From: Xylanibacter oryzae DSM 17970
Lineage (GTDB): Bacteria > Bacteroidota > Bacteroidia > Bacteroidales > Bacteroidaceae
Assembly (NCBI RefSeq): GCF_000585355.1
Contig: NZ_KK073873.1
Location: forward strand, 770,703-834,702
DNA: 64,000 nucleotides
Direction of reading: 5' to 3'
Shown here one piece after another: positions 52,093-63,700 of the stretch. A program made the position numbers and the translations under genes. Every line of letters starts with the position of its first letter. The first letter of the stretch is position 1. The notes under the pieces were generated by a model that was not told the origin of the DNA, made no database searches, and saw only the letters and a list, made by a program, of their open reading frames with translations.

Positions 52093-55000
52093 ATGAAGAA
52101 GAAATCAATACGTTTATGGCTTCTCAATCGTTTATTGAGAAGAAAGAGGCTTATTATGTCTTTAGGGATTTTATGTTGCTCTTTACATTTTGCATTCGCA
52201 CAGAATGAGAGGATTACATGTGAATTTCACAACACAAAGGTCATCTCCATTATGGAGTATGTACAGAAAAAAGCAGATATCAGCTATGTATACAACACAG
52301 CACTTCTTAAAGATAAGAAGGTTTCGATATCCGCAAAAAATGAGACAGTAAGTTCTTTTTTAGAAAGATTGTATAGCCCTATTGGGCTTGAAGTAGTATG
52401 GCAGGGGCATACAGCTGTAATTCGCAGGAATATGTTACATAAGAGAGAAGTTCTTGTTTCTGGACATGTAACAGATTCAAATAACGAGGCTCTTCCGGGT
52501 GTAAACATTAGTGTTGTAGGCGAAAGAAAAAGCGTGGTTACTGGTTCTGATGGTAATTATCGAATTAATGTACGCGAAGAGGATGCTTTGAAATTTAGTT
52601 TTATAGGTATGAAAGCTAAAATTGTTATCTGTTATAGCCCGATGATAAATGTAGCGTTAGAAGATGATATAAAATCTGTCGATGATGTGGTTATAACAGG
52701 ATATCAGACCATTGACCGTTCTAAACTTACTTCGGCTGTTACAACTCTTAAAATGGAGGATATTAACAACCCGGGTATGACAACTGTTGACCAGATGCTC
52801 GAAGGTAAAGTTCCGGGTATGATATTCATGCAGAATTCTGGCCAGGTCGGAGCTGCTCCTAGTCTCCGTGTGCGTGGTACATCAACTATTCTTGGTAACC
52901 GCGAACCGTTATGGGTTCTAGATGGTATTGTTCTTTCCGACCCTGTTAACATTGACCCTCAACAGATTAATGATCCTGACTTTGTTAATCTTTTGGGTAA
53001 TGCCATATCAGGATTGAACCCGAATGATATTCAGCAGATAGATGTATTGAAAGATGCTTCTGCCACTGCTCTATATGGTGCTAAAGCCGGCAATGGTGTT
53101 ATCGTGATTACAACCAAGAAGGGTACCATAGGTAAACCTTCTATCAGTTATAATGGTAACTTTACTTATGCCAGCCGACCAAGATATTCTGATCGTGATG
53201 TCTATATGATGAATTCGGCAGAGCGTACAGATGTAAGTCAGGAACTTATAGACCGAAAGATGTATTATAATAATGTGACTCAGTGGTCTGGCTACGAACA
53301 AACTGTTCAGGATTATTATAGTGGTAAGTTGAATTATTCAGAATTTAAGGAAAAGTCAGACTATTATCGTTCTGTCAATACTGATTGGTTGGGATTGCTC
53401 ACACACGATTCTTTCTCACACAACCATACAGTGAGCCTTTCAGGTGGTTCTCCTAATATAAAATATTATGCTTCACTTGGATATGGTGTTGAAAATGGAG
53501 TTATCAAACAAGAGAAGAATGAGCGTTATTCAAGTATGCTCAACTTGACAGCTACATACAGAAAATTCAATGCACAGTTCCAGTTGCAAGCCAGCAATTC
53601 TAAGCGTAATTATGCTCCTCAACAACTTGGAGTAATGGATTATGCTTATAATACAAGTAGAGCTATGCCTGCTTATAATCCTGATGGATCATTATTCTAT
53701 TATCCTAGAGTCAATACTACAGGTCAACGTTATGATTTCAATATTCTCAACGAAATGGCCAATTCGGGTGATGGTTCTGAAACTAATGGTATCAGTATGC
53801 ATTCGCAGATTAGATATGACATTTTGCCTTGTCTTAATATCGATGCACTTTTGGCATATAATATTTCAAATACTACTCGCGAACAGTATTATACCAAAGA
53901 TACATATTATATATATAATTTAAGAGCAGATCAGAGTCAACGTAACGATTTGTGCCCTGTAGGTGGAGAATTACAACGCCAGGATACAAAGAATGACGAC
54001 TATACAGTACGTCTGCAAGCCAACTTCATGAAGACTCTTGGTAAGAATGGCAATCATCTTGTTACAGCTTCTGCAGGTATTGAAGCTAAATCTACCGAAT
54101 ATAAAGGTTTCAATATCACACGTCGTGGTTATTTTACAGAATTTGGAGGTTATTTTGATGCCGTACCAACCGATGATGGTGGGTATTATTCAAAGTTCAT
54201 GAGCACTAAAGACGCTTTGGGATATAAAACGCGTCAGTTGAATAACGAACTTGCATGGTATTGTACAGCCGGTTATGGCTTTAAAGATACCTATATATTC
54301 AATGTGCATCTGCGTGCTGAACGATCTAACCTCTTCGGTTCGCGTGCCAATGAGGAATTTTCTCCTATCTGGGCTGTGTCAGGACGATGGAACATGAAGA
54401 AAGATATTCTGAAGAATACTAAATGGGTTGACGATGCTTCATTGAGAGCTTCTTGGGGATGGCAAGGTAATATGTTACCGGGTCAGACAGCTAAGATGAT
54501 CATCCAGCAATCAATGCTTACCGACCCGATATATAATTCTAATTATGCTACTATTGCCCAATATCCAAACCCTGATCTAAAGTGGGAAAAGACTTCATCT
54601 TATAATATTGGTCTTGACTTTGCCCTCTTAAATAATAAGATCCGCGGTACTTTATCATATTTCTATAAGCATACCAAAGATGCTTTCTTGACAAAGACTA
54701 TTTCGGATATTAACGGTATTAACCAGTATGTCGTAAATGGTGGTTCTTTGAATAATCAGGGCGTTGAGATCTCATTGAGTTTTACTCCTATCAATAATGC
54801 TAATCTTGGCAGTGGCAAACGTGGATTCGTATGGCGTATCGATCCTCAGATCGGTGAGGTGCTTAATAAAGTTATCAACCGCGCCATCAATAACAAGACA
54901 CATACAATGCATGATGTGGTTACATACAACGACTATCTTACAGGTAATGTAGAGTTGGCCGATAAACCTATCAGTACATTCTATTCTTATAAGTTTGCGG

Positions 55001-55695
55001 GATTGAGTCATGCAGATGGTTCACCTATTTTCTATGGAGCCGAAGATGCCAACAAGGCTGCTTTAATGGCTAAATATGCTGGTATGAACCGCGATGAGGT
55101 ATTCATGCAGGTTATGGAAGAATCTGGTCAGCGCGAACCTTACATACAGGGTAGTGTAAACAACTATTTGGGATACGGCAGCTTCGGATTGTCTTTCAAT
55201 TTCACCTATTCGTTGGGTAACAAGATACGTCTGTTGAAAATCTGCTCAGGCTATGCATCGAGTGTGGTTTATCCTCAGCAGAACCTACGTAAAGAGTTTA
55301 TCTATCGCTGGCGTAAACCCGGTGATGAGGCATATACCAATATTCCCGGTCTTGTAACAAGCAGTACTCTTAATACTCCATGGTGGCAAGAAAATGCTGC
55401 TAGTGCATATACATTTGGAGGATCAATATATGATATGTATGACAATTCTGATATTAGAGTAGTTAGTGGTGATTACCTCAAATTACAGTCACTTGCATTC
55501 AGATATAACCTGGATGATAAGTTGGTGAAAAAAATGGGATTGCAGTCTCTCTATGTGAGTCTTGTAGGTAACAACCTCTTCACAGTTTGCAGTAGCAAAC
55601 TAAAAGGTCAGGATCCTACTCAGAATGGTTCATCTCCACAGATCAACCTTTCTACACGTCCTACTTTTACATTTAACATTAACTTCACGATTTAA
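52093..55695 (+). CDS. SusC/RagA-type TonB-dependent transporter with STN domain
   Basis: 1200 residues. A long N-region with an Arg-rich start, then a signal peptide ending FAFAQ (about residue 37). Then an STN signalling domain (TCEFHNTKVISIMEYVQKKADISYVY...), a carboxypeptidase-like regulatory domain (VSGHVTDSNNEALPGVNISV), a TonB box region, the plug (RVRGTSTILGNREPLWVLDGI; LKDASATALYGAKAGNGVIVITTKKG) and a beta-barrel ending in TFNINFTI. It imports a substrate across the outer membrane and signals through FecR. Substrate is not shown by sequence; the neighbours suggest peptide rather than glycan. Confidence 0.93.
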   Translation: MKKKSIRLWLLNRLLRRKRLIMSLGILCCSLHFAFAQNERITCEFHNTKVISIMEYVQKKADISYVYNTALLKDKKVSISAKNETVSSFLERLYSPIGLEVVWQGHTAVIRRNMLHKREVLVSGHVTDSNNEALPGVNISVVGERKSVVTGSDGNYRINVREEDALKFSFIGMKAKIVICYSPMINVALEDDIKSVDDVVITGYQTIDRSKLTSAVTTLKMEDINNPGMTTVDQMLEGKVPGMIFMQNSGQVGAAPSLRVRGTSTILGNREPLWVLDGIVLSDPVNIDPQQINDPDFVNLLGNAISGLNPNDIQQIDVLKDASATALYGAKAGNGVIVITTKKGTIGKPSISYNGNFTYASRPRYSDRDVYMMNSAERTDVSQELIDRKMYYNNVTQWSGYEQTVQDYYSGKLNYSEFKEKSDYYRSVNTDWLGLLTHDSFSHNHTVSLSGGSPNIKYYASLGYGVENGVIKQEKNERYSSMLNLTATYRKFNAQFQLQASNSKRNYAPQQLGVMDYAYNTSRAMPAYNPDGSLFYYPRVNTTGQRYDFNILNEMANSGDGSETNGISMHSQIRYDILPCLNIDALLAYNISNTTREQYYTKDTYYIYNLRADQSQRNDLCPVGGELQRQDTKNDDYTVRLQANFMKTLGKNGNHLVTASAGIEAKSTEYKGFNITRRGYFTEFGGYFDAVPTDDGGYYSKFMSTKDALGYKTRQLNNELAWYCTAGYGFKDTYIFNVHLRAERSNLFGSRANEEFSPIWAVSGRWNMKKDILKNTKWVDDASLRASWGWQGNMLPGQTAKMIIQQSMLTDPIYNSNYATIAQYPNPDLKWEKTSSYNIGLDFALLNNKIRGTLSYFYKHTKDAFLTKTISDINGINQYVVNGGSLNNQGVEISLSFTPINNANLGSGKRGFVWRIDPQIGEVLNKVINRAINNKTHTMHDVVTYNDYLTGNVELADKPISTFYSYKFAGLSHADGSPIFYGAEDANKAALMAKYAGMNRDEVFMQVMEESGQREPYIQGSVNNYLGYGSFGLSFNFTYSLGNKIRLLKICSGYASSVVYPQQNLRKEFIYRWRKPGDEAYTNIPGLVTSSTLNTPWWQENAASAYTFGGSIYDMYDNSDIRVVSGDYLKLQSLAFRYNLDDKLVKKMGLQSLYVSLVGNNLFTVCSSKLKGQDPTQNGSSPQINLSTRPTFTFNINFTI

Positions 55696-55704
55696 TTGAA
55701 TAGT

Positions 55705-57303
55705 ATGAAAAAGTTATCAATATGTGTTCTTTTATTTTCGATACTCTTCACTTCTTGTAGTGGTTTTCTTGATGAGTATTCTACAGATCAGCGCTATTGC
55801 GAAACACCAAACGATCTTAATCTGCTTATGGTAGGTTCCGGATTTCTTGGCGTTTATCAACCATCAGTTTATAATCAGGTTACGATGGATAAGTCATTTT
55901 TAACTTTATCCAGTAACAGCAGTATGCATTTCCCATGGCTTCAGCTGATGGATGATGATGCTGAGGCTTTCTTGCAAGATTATGTAACTCCTGATCAGGG
56001 CACTCCTTATAATATGTTGAGTGCTATGGCCAACTGGAGTGCGAACCCATGCTCTAATATTCAGTCTCAGCAGTGGGATGATACACAATGGACTAAGTTA
56101 TATGCATGCATAGGTGCCGTTAACTCTATAATATATCAGGGAGAAAATCTAAAGGGTAAGGATCCTAAAAACGAAGCTCTGCTCGATCATGTATGTGGCG
56201 AGGCTTACTTCTTGCGTGCCTTATACTATTTCTATCTGGCTAATGTTTATGGGTTGCCTTATTCTCCGGCTACAGCTTCGCAAGACTTCAGTGTACCATT
56301 GAAGATATCTCCAAATGTAGAAGATAAGTACTTTACACGTTCTACCAATGAGGAGGTTTTCAATCAGATATGGGCCGACCTTAAATCTGCAGAACAGAAT
56401 ATTGGTAGTTATACGCCTGATTCTAAATTGCGTGCAGGTATTGGTGCCGTAAAGGCTCTTCAGAGTAGGGTAGCTGTATATATGGAGAAATACCAGGATG
56501 CAATAGATGCTTCGAATGCATTCAGCGATCTTAGTTATTCTCTTACAGATTTAAAAACATTCGATAATAAGACCAACTTCCTTGGAAGATCTTCTAAAGA
56601 GGTGATTTTCACAGTAGGTGGCAATATTACAGCAGGTGTGTTTATCAACGACTCTGTTTCGGCTTGGAATGGAGATAACGACAGAGCAAGCAGCTTTAAG
56701 GCTTCTAACGATCTGATGGAGAAATATAGCTCTAAGGATTTGCGCCGAAGGGCATTCTTCAAAGAGTCTGCTGTAAATCATGCTCCTCTGCCTAATAAGT
56801 ATAAGACATGGCAGACCTATAATGATCCAGAGCTTGTTTCGGATATATTCTGTATTAGATATGGTGAGGTAGTGCTCAATAAGGCAGAGGCTCTTGCCAT
56901 GATGGGCAGTATAGATGATGCACGCAATACATTGCAGAATTTGAGAGCTAACAGAATTACAGGAGCTCAATTGAGTGATATCCCTACAGACCAGAAACAG
57001 TTGGTCGACTTTATAAGAAATGAGCGTCGTCTTGAATTATGTTTCGAGGGGCATCGCTGGTTCGACTTGCGCCGCTATTCTGTAAACAGTAAATTCCCTT
57101 TGTCTGCCGATTTCACTATCAAGCATCCGGCTTATACATATGATCCAAATTCGAATGTAAGTTACCTTACCGGATATTACGTTCTCCAGTCATATAGTAA
57201 AGATCAGGGCGCATGGGTGGTACCGGTTCCTAATGCTACTATAGAGTTTAACCGTGGTTCTATTACGAATCTTTTACGTAATGACCGTAGTATAATCAAA
57301 TAA
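55705..57303 (+). CDS. SusD/RagB-type outer membrane lipoprotein
   Basis: 532 residues from the ATG at 55705; the frame opens with TTG at 55696 directly after the susC stop but the ATG is better. Lipobox LFTSC. The SusD signature AYFLRALYYFYLANVYGLPYS and the C-terminal FIRNERRLELCFEGHRWFDLRRY are visible. Forms a lid over the SusC barrel and binds ligand. Confidence 0.93.
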   Translation: MKKLSICVLLFSILFTSCSGFLDEYSTDQRYCETPNDLNLLMVGSGFLGVYQPSVYNQVTMDKSFLTLSSNSSMHFPWLQLMDDDAEAFLQDYVTPDQGTPYNMLSAMANWSANPCSNIQSQQWDDTQWTKLYACIGAVNSIIYQGENLKGKDPKNEALLDHVCGEAYFLRALYYFYLANVYGLPYSPATASQDFSVPLKISPNVEDKYFTRSTNEEVFNQIWADLKSAEQNIGSYTPDSKLRAGIGAVKALQSRVAVYMEKYQDAIDASNAFSDLSYSLTDLKTFDNKTNFLGRSSKEVIFTVGGNITAGVFINDSVSAWNGDNDRASSFKASNDLMEKYSSKDLRRRAFFKESAVNHAPLPNKYKTWQTYNDPELVSDIFCIRYGEVVLNKAEALAMMGSIDDARNTLQNLRANRITGAQLSDIPTDQKQLVDFIRNERRLELCFEGHRWFDLRRYSVNSKFPLSADFTIKHPAYTYDPNSNVSYLTGYYVLQSYSKDQGAWVVPVPNATIEFNRGSITNLLRNDRSIIK

Positions 57304-57314
57304 ATTATAAACAG

Positions 57315-58241
57315 ATGAAGATACTTAAAAATATATTGCTTTTGGGAATTGCAGTTCTTTCGCTTTCGGCTTGTCAGAAAGAAGAAACGATGGACTTTCC
57401 TGATTATGACAAAAACTGGTATGTTGTAGATGATAATCCAAGCGACTCTGTAAGTCATGCCATATATCTTTTCTATAAGGATTTTGGAATACCAGTATTT
57501 ACCAACGATACGATTGGATCACAGCAGCGTGTTGATGTATTCAATAAAGAATATACTCATTACGAAACTCTCACACTGAGTTATTCGATGGGTGGTATGG
57601 CCAGTGCCAGTTCTTCTCCTGTAGTTGATAACTTCACTTATGCCAATAGAGCCAATGTACCGGCTTTCTTAAGATACATTCGACAGGAGATAATGCCCGC
57701 TCTGCCTAAGGCTATCCACATACAGAGCTTATTCCTGGTAGACCAGATGACGAGTTTCTCTTTTGGCTCCTATGCCTTCAAGGGACTCAACACCTTGGTA
57801 ATATCTAACGTTTCAAGATTGTCTACGATGGATGAGTCTGAGAAGAAGAAGATGAAGGGTGCAATACTCCGTTCAGCTTTGACCGACTATATCTTGAATC
57901 AAGATGCTTACTCTTCGTTATTGGCTAAATTCTATCAGATATCACGAAGTCTGAGTCCGACTCAAGATATCTATCATATGTATAAATGGTCCCTTAATCA
58001 GTATGTTACCGGAGCTGATCCTAACGACTGGAATCATCCTACAGTGCAAGAAGTTGGCTTCTTGGATACAGATCCTCAAAACACTTATTATACTCCTACT
58101 AGTACATGGATGGACGTCAATATGTACGTAGAGGCAGCACTTACTTATAATCAAGACGAATTTACGCAGTTGTATGGTACATATCCATATATCATGCAGA
58201 AATACACAATAATACAAAATATAATTAACAGTTTAAAGTAA
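57315..58241 (+). CDS. SusD-linked lipoprotein resembling zinc metallopeptidase Mx1, active site absent
   Basis: 308 residues with a lipobox (SLSAC, Cys20). Overall shape matches the putative zinc-binding metallopeptidase family (PF15890, Mx1-type) often found beside SusD: N-terminal lipoprotein, FFYKDFGIPVFTND-like domain start, helical C-terminal half ending in DVNMYVEAALTY...IIQNIINSLK. The place where HHExxH is expected reads KGAILRSALTDYILNQ, so zinc ligands and catalytic Glu are missing. It may only bind substrate. Family call is from memory of pattern, moderate. Confidence 0.6.
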   Translation: MKILKNILLLGIAVLSLSACQKEETMDFPDYDKNWYVVDDNPSDSVSHAIYLFYKDFGIPVFTNDTIGSQQRVDVFNKEYTHYETLTLSYSMGGMASASSSPVVDNFTYANRANVPAFLRYIRQEIMPALPKAIHIQSLFLVDQMTSFSFGSYAFKGLNTLVISNVSRLSTMDESEKKKMKGAILRSALTDYILNQDAYSSLLAKFYQISRSLSPTQDIYHMYKWSLNQYVTGADPNDWNHPTVQEVGFLDTDPQNTYYTPTSTWMDVNMYVEAALTYNQDEFTQLYGTYPYIMQKYTIIQNIINSLK

Positions 58242-58250
58242 AACATTAAG

Positions 58251-59612
58251 ATGAAAAAAAGTATTTTATCTTTTGCCATGTTAGTGGCAGCCGCCACCTG
58301 TGGAGCTCAAACGGCTCACATCGGAGGTGTGTTCAACAAGATTATCATTGATAATCAAAAAAGTACATCCGTTGTTCTCTGCCAGAATGTGAATGGCAAA
58401 CTGGAAGAAAAAGCGGGAGCCGGATTGAGAAGCTACGACAAGTCCTTCAGCCTGAATGTAGGTTCTGAAACCGGGTTGTTGAACAAAGTCTCTTACATAG
58501 GTGCTGATGGTGAGTTTTACCCTATTTATCTTGGTGATAAAGACTCTATCAATATAAATGTAGAAGATGGCAATATCAAACTAAGCGGTAAAATAGGTAA
58601 AGAGAATGAGTTTATCGCAGGATGGTTCGAAATTCTTGCTCCTCTAAGAACATTAGATTATACACTGGCTGGTCGTAAAGCTACACCCGCTCGCTATCAT
58701 GCTGTAATAGACAGTGTTACAACTCTTGCTCAGCAGTATATGGCTAATGTCAATACCGGTAATGCCGCATTCGATTCTTACATAAAGAAAGCAATGCCTT
58801 TCCTCCTTCAGTATGATATCACTTCTGTGTTCATGAATGGTATAGAATGGCCTAAACATGAGGATTATCCACAGTATATTCAGGATTATTTGAGTAAGGA
58901 TATATACAACAGTATGGATGTATGGCATTATTCTCCACAGCCTTTCGACTTGATGTTGAATTATGCTTTTGCCAAAACTTTCGTTTACAATTTCATCATG
59001 GGTCCTACACTTCCTTGGGAGTTGAAGTATATCAAAAATGATGAGTTGCGTGGTGAGGTTATCCTGTCCGCTATGGAGAGAAATCTGCTTGATAGTGCAG
59101 ACGTAGTTTGTAAACGTTATGAGAGCAGCTTTGTTACACCAAAACAGAAAGTACGCAGAGTTGACCTGTTGAAGAAATATATGGTTAAGAAAGCCGGAAA
59201 TCCTTGGATAGACTTTACATACGAAGATGCAAATGGCAAAAAGAGAAAACTTTCTGATTTTAAGGGTAAAGTTGTGTTAGTAGACGTTTGGGCTACATGG
59301 TGTCCTCCTTGTAAAAAAGAGATCCCTTACTTACAGGAACTTGAAAAAGAATTTGCCAAAAAGAACATCGTATTCTTAAGTGTATCTTTCGATACCGACC
59401 GTGTTGCATGGAAAAAGATGCTAAAGGATAAGAATATGGGTGGCGTACAGTTGATTTCATATAGAAAAGGTCCGTTGGTAACTGACTATCAGATTGCTGA
59501 AATACCACAGTTCATGGTTTTCTCTAAGACAGGAAAGACTGTAAATATCAGTGCTCCACGTCCTTCAGAGCCTGCTCTGAAACAGTTGTTGGAGGCTGAA
59601 CTAAAAAAATAA
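58251..59612 (+). CDS. TlpA-type thioredoxin-fold protein with N-terminal DUF4369-like region
   Basis: 453 residues. Signal peptide (ending TCGAQ). About 310 residues of helical and beta N-terminal region, then a thioredoxin domain with VDVWATWCPPCKKEIPYLQ (WCPPC, Trp350 to Cys354) and QLISYRKGPLVTDYQIAEIPQFMVF (cis-Pro loop). A periplasmic disulfide reductase is the likely role. Ten bp after the lipoprotein gene. Confidence 0.87.
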   Translation: MKKSILSFAMLVAAATCGAQTAHIGGVFNKIIIDNQKSTSVVLCQNVNGKLEEKAGAGLRSYDKSFSLNVGSETGLLNKVSYIGADGEFYPIYLGDKDSININVEDGNIKLSGKIGKENEFIAGWFEILAPLRTLDYTLAGRKATPARYHAVIDSVTTLAQQYMANVNTGNAAFDSYIKKAMPFLLQYDITSVFMNGIEWPKHEDYPQYIQDYLSKDIYNSMDVWHYSPQPFDLMLNYAFAKTFVYNFIMGPTLPWELKYIKNDELRGEVILSAMERNLLDSADVVCKRYESSFVTPKQKVRRVDLLKKYMVKKAGNPWIDFTYEDANGKKRKLSDFKGKVVLVDVWATWCPPCKKEIPYLQELEKEFAKKNIVFLSVSFDTDRVAWKKMLKDKNMGGVQLISYRKGPLVTDYQIAEIPQFMVFSKTGKTVNISAPRPSEPALKQLLEAELKK

Positions 59613-59624
59613 AATAGCATTGAG

Positions 59625-60704
59625 ATGAAAAAAACTCTTGTTATATTGATGCTTATTCTTACGACAATTGGTGTCTGTGCTCAAGGCGTAGACTTTGTCA
59701 AGGGAATAAGCTTCAAAGAAGCCTTGGCCAAAGCCAAGAAAGAAAACAAAATGGTATTCATGGACTGTTATACGTCGTGGTGCGTACCATGTGCAAAGAT
59801 GTCTCATGATATATTTCCACAAAAAGAATGTGGAGATTTCTTCAATGATAAGTTTGTATGCATAAAGATGGATATGGAGAAAGGCGAGGGTATTCAGCTG
59901 TTAAAGAAATACTTAGTGCAGTCTTATCCCACATTCATAATCATGGATGCCGACGGTAAAGAAATCAATCGCCTTACCGGCGCTTCATCGGATGCAACCA
60001 GTTTTGTGGCTCGCATGGTAGAAGCTGTAAAACCGGATAATTCGGTAGTTGCCTTGAAGGAGGCTTTCGATAAGGAACCTAATTACGATAATGGTATGAA
60101 ACTGGCCAAGGCGCAGATAGACCACGGACAGGATCCGGCTCCTACGTTCGACGAGATGTACAAGAATCCATGGGAGTCGCAGCGTTATTCACTCGAATAT
60201 CTCGAACTTGTTTTCGCCACGACTGATTTCAGAACTTCACGTTTCGACCATTTTATGCTGGACAAGGCAAAGATGGACAAGTATCTTGGTCGCGAGGTTG
60301 TAAACAGGATGATTTTCGATACATATAGAAAACCAATGTATATGGTGGCCGATGAACGCCCACACAACTATACACTGGAAGATGTAAGAAAGGCGGCTTT
60401 TATAACAGCTATGCTTGGATTGCCTGTCGATGATGCCGAGTCGTATCTTCCTAGAATTGCGCTCTATGTGATGGAAAAAGATTACGATACGATGATCAGA
60501 TTTTATGAACAGACAATAAGATTCCTTCCCAGTACTGACGCATTCAAGGGTATACTCGAAAATATCCTTACCAGCAAGTATAAGAAGATGAACGCATCTC
60601 AGCAACAGAAGGTTATGGATTATCTCAAGAAATGCGCTAATGCATCTACTTACGATTCCAAGTCAAAGCTGGAGACTATCAATTCTCTAATAAATCAAAA
60701 ATAA
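59625..60704 (+). CDS. Exported thioredoxin-family protein
   Basis: 359 residues. Signal peptide (ending CAQG); a thioredoxin domain with FMDCYTSWCVPCAKM (WCVPC, Trp52 to Cys56) and SYPTFIIMDADGKEINRLTG; the rest is a helical C-terminal domain of unknown type. The stop overlaps the following start by one base (TAATG), implying translational coupling. Two consecutive exported thioredoxins suggest disulfide chemistry is part of this system. Confidence 0.85.
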   Translation: MKKTLVILMLILTTIGVCAQGVDFVKGISFKEALAKAKKENKMVFMDCYTSWCVPCAKMSHDIFPQKECGDFFNDKFVCIKMDMEKGEGIQLLKKYLVQSYPTFIIMDADGKEINRLTGASSDATSFVARMVEAVKPDNSVVALKEAFDKEPNYDNGMKLAKAQIDHGQDPAPTFDEMYKNPWESQRYSLEYLELVFATTDFRTSRFDHFMLDKAKMDKYLGREVVNRMIFDTYRKPMYMVADERPHNYTLEDVRKAAFITAMLGLPVDDAESYLPRIALYVMEKDYDTMIRFYEQTIRFLPSTDAFKGILENILTSKYKKMNASQQQKVMDYLKKCANASTYDSKSKLETINSLINQK

Positions 60705-63700
60705 TGGAATTTAATAAAATATCAATATCAGTTGCCCTCTCGTGTGTGAGCATAGTCACTTTGAGCGCCCAGACATTAGAGAAAGACTCGTTGGTCAGCA
60801 CTATGAAGAGTGAACTGAAATACGATATGTCGCAACTGCAAAAGGAGGCTAATCCTCCATATTTCATGAGTTTCAGACTGGCAGACGTTACCAAATCGGT
60901 CATTTCGAGCGATCTTGGTGCTGCATCGGTCGAGAGCAATCATGAGAGAAGTCTGACACCCCAGATAAGATTGGGATCTAAGGATCTTGACAATTTCAAA
61001 TACCAGAACCAGGGTAGCGGAAGCGAACAGCGTGACGGTAAGGGTGTGGCCGTTCCTATCGATGGAATGGTTATACCGGGCATGAGACAGGCTATATGGA
61101 AGGAGGTCCTGAGGCGTTATCAGATTGCCAAGAGCAATTACGATCAGGCTAAATCTAAGGCTCTTACTAGTACCGCCGATGAGGACAAGGCTCCTTGTTT
61201 TTCGGATGCTCCACTCGAAACTTATTATGAACAACCGCTCCCTCAGAGTGTGTATAAGATAGATGCTGACACTTGGAAAGACAGACTTAATGCCATTACT
61301 CGTGTGTTTCTTGACTGTAAAGACATAGAGACAGGAAGGGCTGATATGTCTTTCGAGATAGACAGAAACTATCTTGTAAATACTGACGGTACTGTTGTGG
61401 TACAAAACCGTAAGGCTGTACGCGTACTTGTAACTGCATCGGTTAAGGCTACAGACGGCATGTCGTGCCCTCTGCACTGGGACTATTTCGCATACGACAT
61501 CGACAAACTGCCTTCGCAAGATAAGATGATCGAAGATGCCAAGGCCATGATTCAGCGCCTTTTGGCTTTGAAGACAGCACCTGTGGCCGACCCATATACA
61601 GGTCCGGCTATCTTGTCAGGTCCTGCCAGTGGCGTATTCTTCCACGAGATTTTCGGACACAGACTTGAAGGTCATCGTCTGAAAAAGGGCGGACAGACAT
61701 TCAAGAAGATGGTTGGCGAACGTGTTCTGCCTACTACATTCAATGTCTATTCTGACCCAACTCTTACTCATTATGGCACTTCAGACCTCAACGGATATTA
61801 CAAATATGATGATGAGGGTGTTAAGGCTCAAAGAGTAAACTGTGTGGAGAATGGTATATTGAGAAACTTCCTGATGAGCCGTGTGCCTCTCGATGGTTTC
61901 CCTCATAGCAACGGTCATGGTAGAACTCAGGGCGGCAACGACCCGGTTTCTCGTCAGTCTAATCTGATCGTAGAAACAACTAAACCATACACCGAGGCTG
62001 AACTCAGAGCAATGCTTGTAAAAGAGGCTCAGAAGCAAGGCAAGGCTTACGGATATTTCTTTAAGACTGTTACGAGTGGTTTCACTCTCACAGGCGAGGA
62101 TGGTAGCCTTAACTCATTCAACGTCACCCCGCTAGAGGTATTTCGTGTGTTTGTAGACGGCCGTCCTGATCAGTTGGTTCGTGGTGTCGACATGATTGGT
62201 ACACCGCTTTCGATGTTCTCTAATATTTCGGCTGCCGGCAATCAGACCAGCACATTCACAGGCGAGTGTGGAGCAGAGTCGGGTTGGGTACCTGTCACAG
62301 CCAGTTCGCCAATGATTTATGTCTCTAAAATCGAGACACAGCGCAGACAGCTGGATTTGCAGAAACCTACTATTCTTCCTGCTCCTGAGGTCACAACAGC
62401 CGTCGACAAAAACGAAGACAATATTATCTTTAAGGCTATGGAAGACGAGATGAAACGCAACTTGAACATCTCATATCCGGGTTATCCCAAACCATGTTAC
62501 CTAAACTATAATATTGCCCGCATCAGTCAGGCATACATCTCTGCATCTCTTGGTGGCATCTTATGGTCTAGACACTATCCTACGGTAACACGTGGAGGCG
62601 TAAACGTGGCTGTAGGCGATTCGCTACGCTTAAGCGATATGCAGTCTGGTCAGGTTTATCCTGTATCTTGCACTAATACGGTAGACTATAACAATATCCG
62701 CAGAGAGTTATGGAATGCTTCCGACTATATGTACAAATACAGTCTGAGCGTGATGTCTAAAAAGATGAACTTCCTGGCTAACAATCCTATGCCTAAAGAT
62801 GAGGTTGGAATACCCGATATGTTCAACATGAAGCCTAGTGAGTACATCCAGGCAGACAGTCAGGACACCATTTCATATTCTTACCTGCAAGATCTTGGCA
62901 AGCGCCTCTCGGCCATATTCGCCAAGTATCCAGACCTTTACAACACAAGTGTAAACATATTGAATAAGAACACGGTAAACTATCGTGAAACATCTGAAAA
63001 CATCAAGCAGAAGAGCTTGCATGGTTTTGTAGAACTCACAGCATACGCCAGTGTACGTACGCCTGATGGTTCAGAGATCTCAGACCGTATTGACCGTATC
63101 GTATGTTCAGACAAGGAACTTGATTCAGACAAGATGGCCGACTTGGTAGAGAAGTTTGCCGACCGTTTGGTCAAGTTGCATCAGGCAGAAGCTCTGAACG
63201 ACTATTATGTAGGTCCAATCATGTACGAAGACGATATGATAAGCAACACAGTGACTAACCTCATTGTGCCATTACTCACAGCCAAAAGAACTGTTCAGGA
63301 CAACAGCGGTCTCTCCAGCCTTTTGGTAGGCAAGAGAATTTTAGACAAACACCTCAACATCGATCAGCTGACAGATATGCCGGTATTTAATTCTACCAAA
63401 CTGTTAGGAAACTTCAGCTGCGATGCTGATGGTGTTGTGCCTGCCAAATCATTGAGTCTGTTGAGCGGTGGATTTGTTAAACAGCTTATCTGCGGCAGAT
63501 ATCCTGCTCTTAACTGTCTGCAAAGCACCGGTAACGAGAGATTCTTCGACGATCCTGAGACAATAGGTACAGGTGTAGTTCCTGGCATCTTGAGAGTGTA
63601 TGGCGACGTAGTCAAACCATTTGATAAGATGAAGCAGATACTCTGCAAGGAAGCTAAAGACAAAGGTTTGAAAGTTACCTATATTGTACGTGAGCCATCC

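Noticed and set aside
60776..61519. 247-residue open frame antisense to the TldD-like gene
   Set aside because: Shadow of the conserved frame; no domain and Ser/Arg-rich composition.
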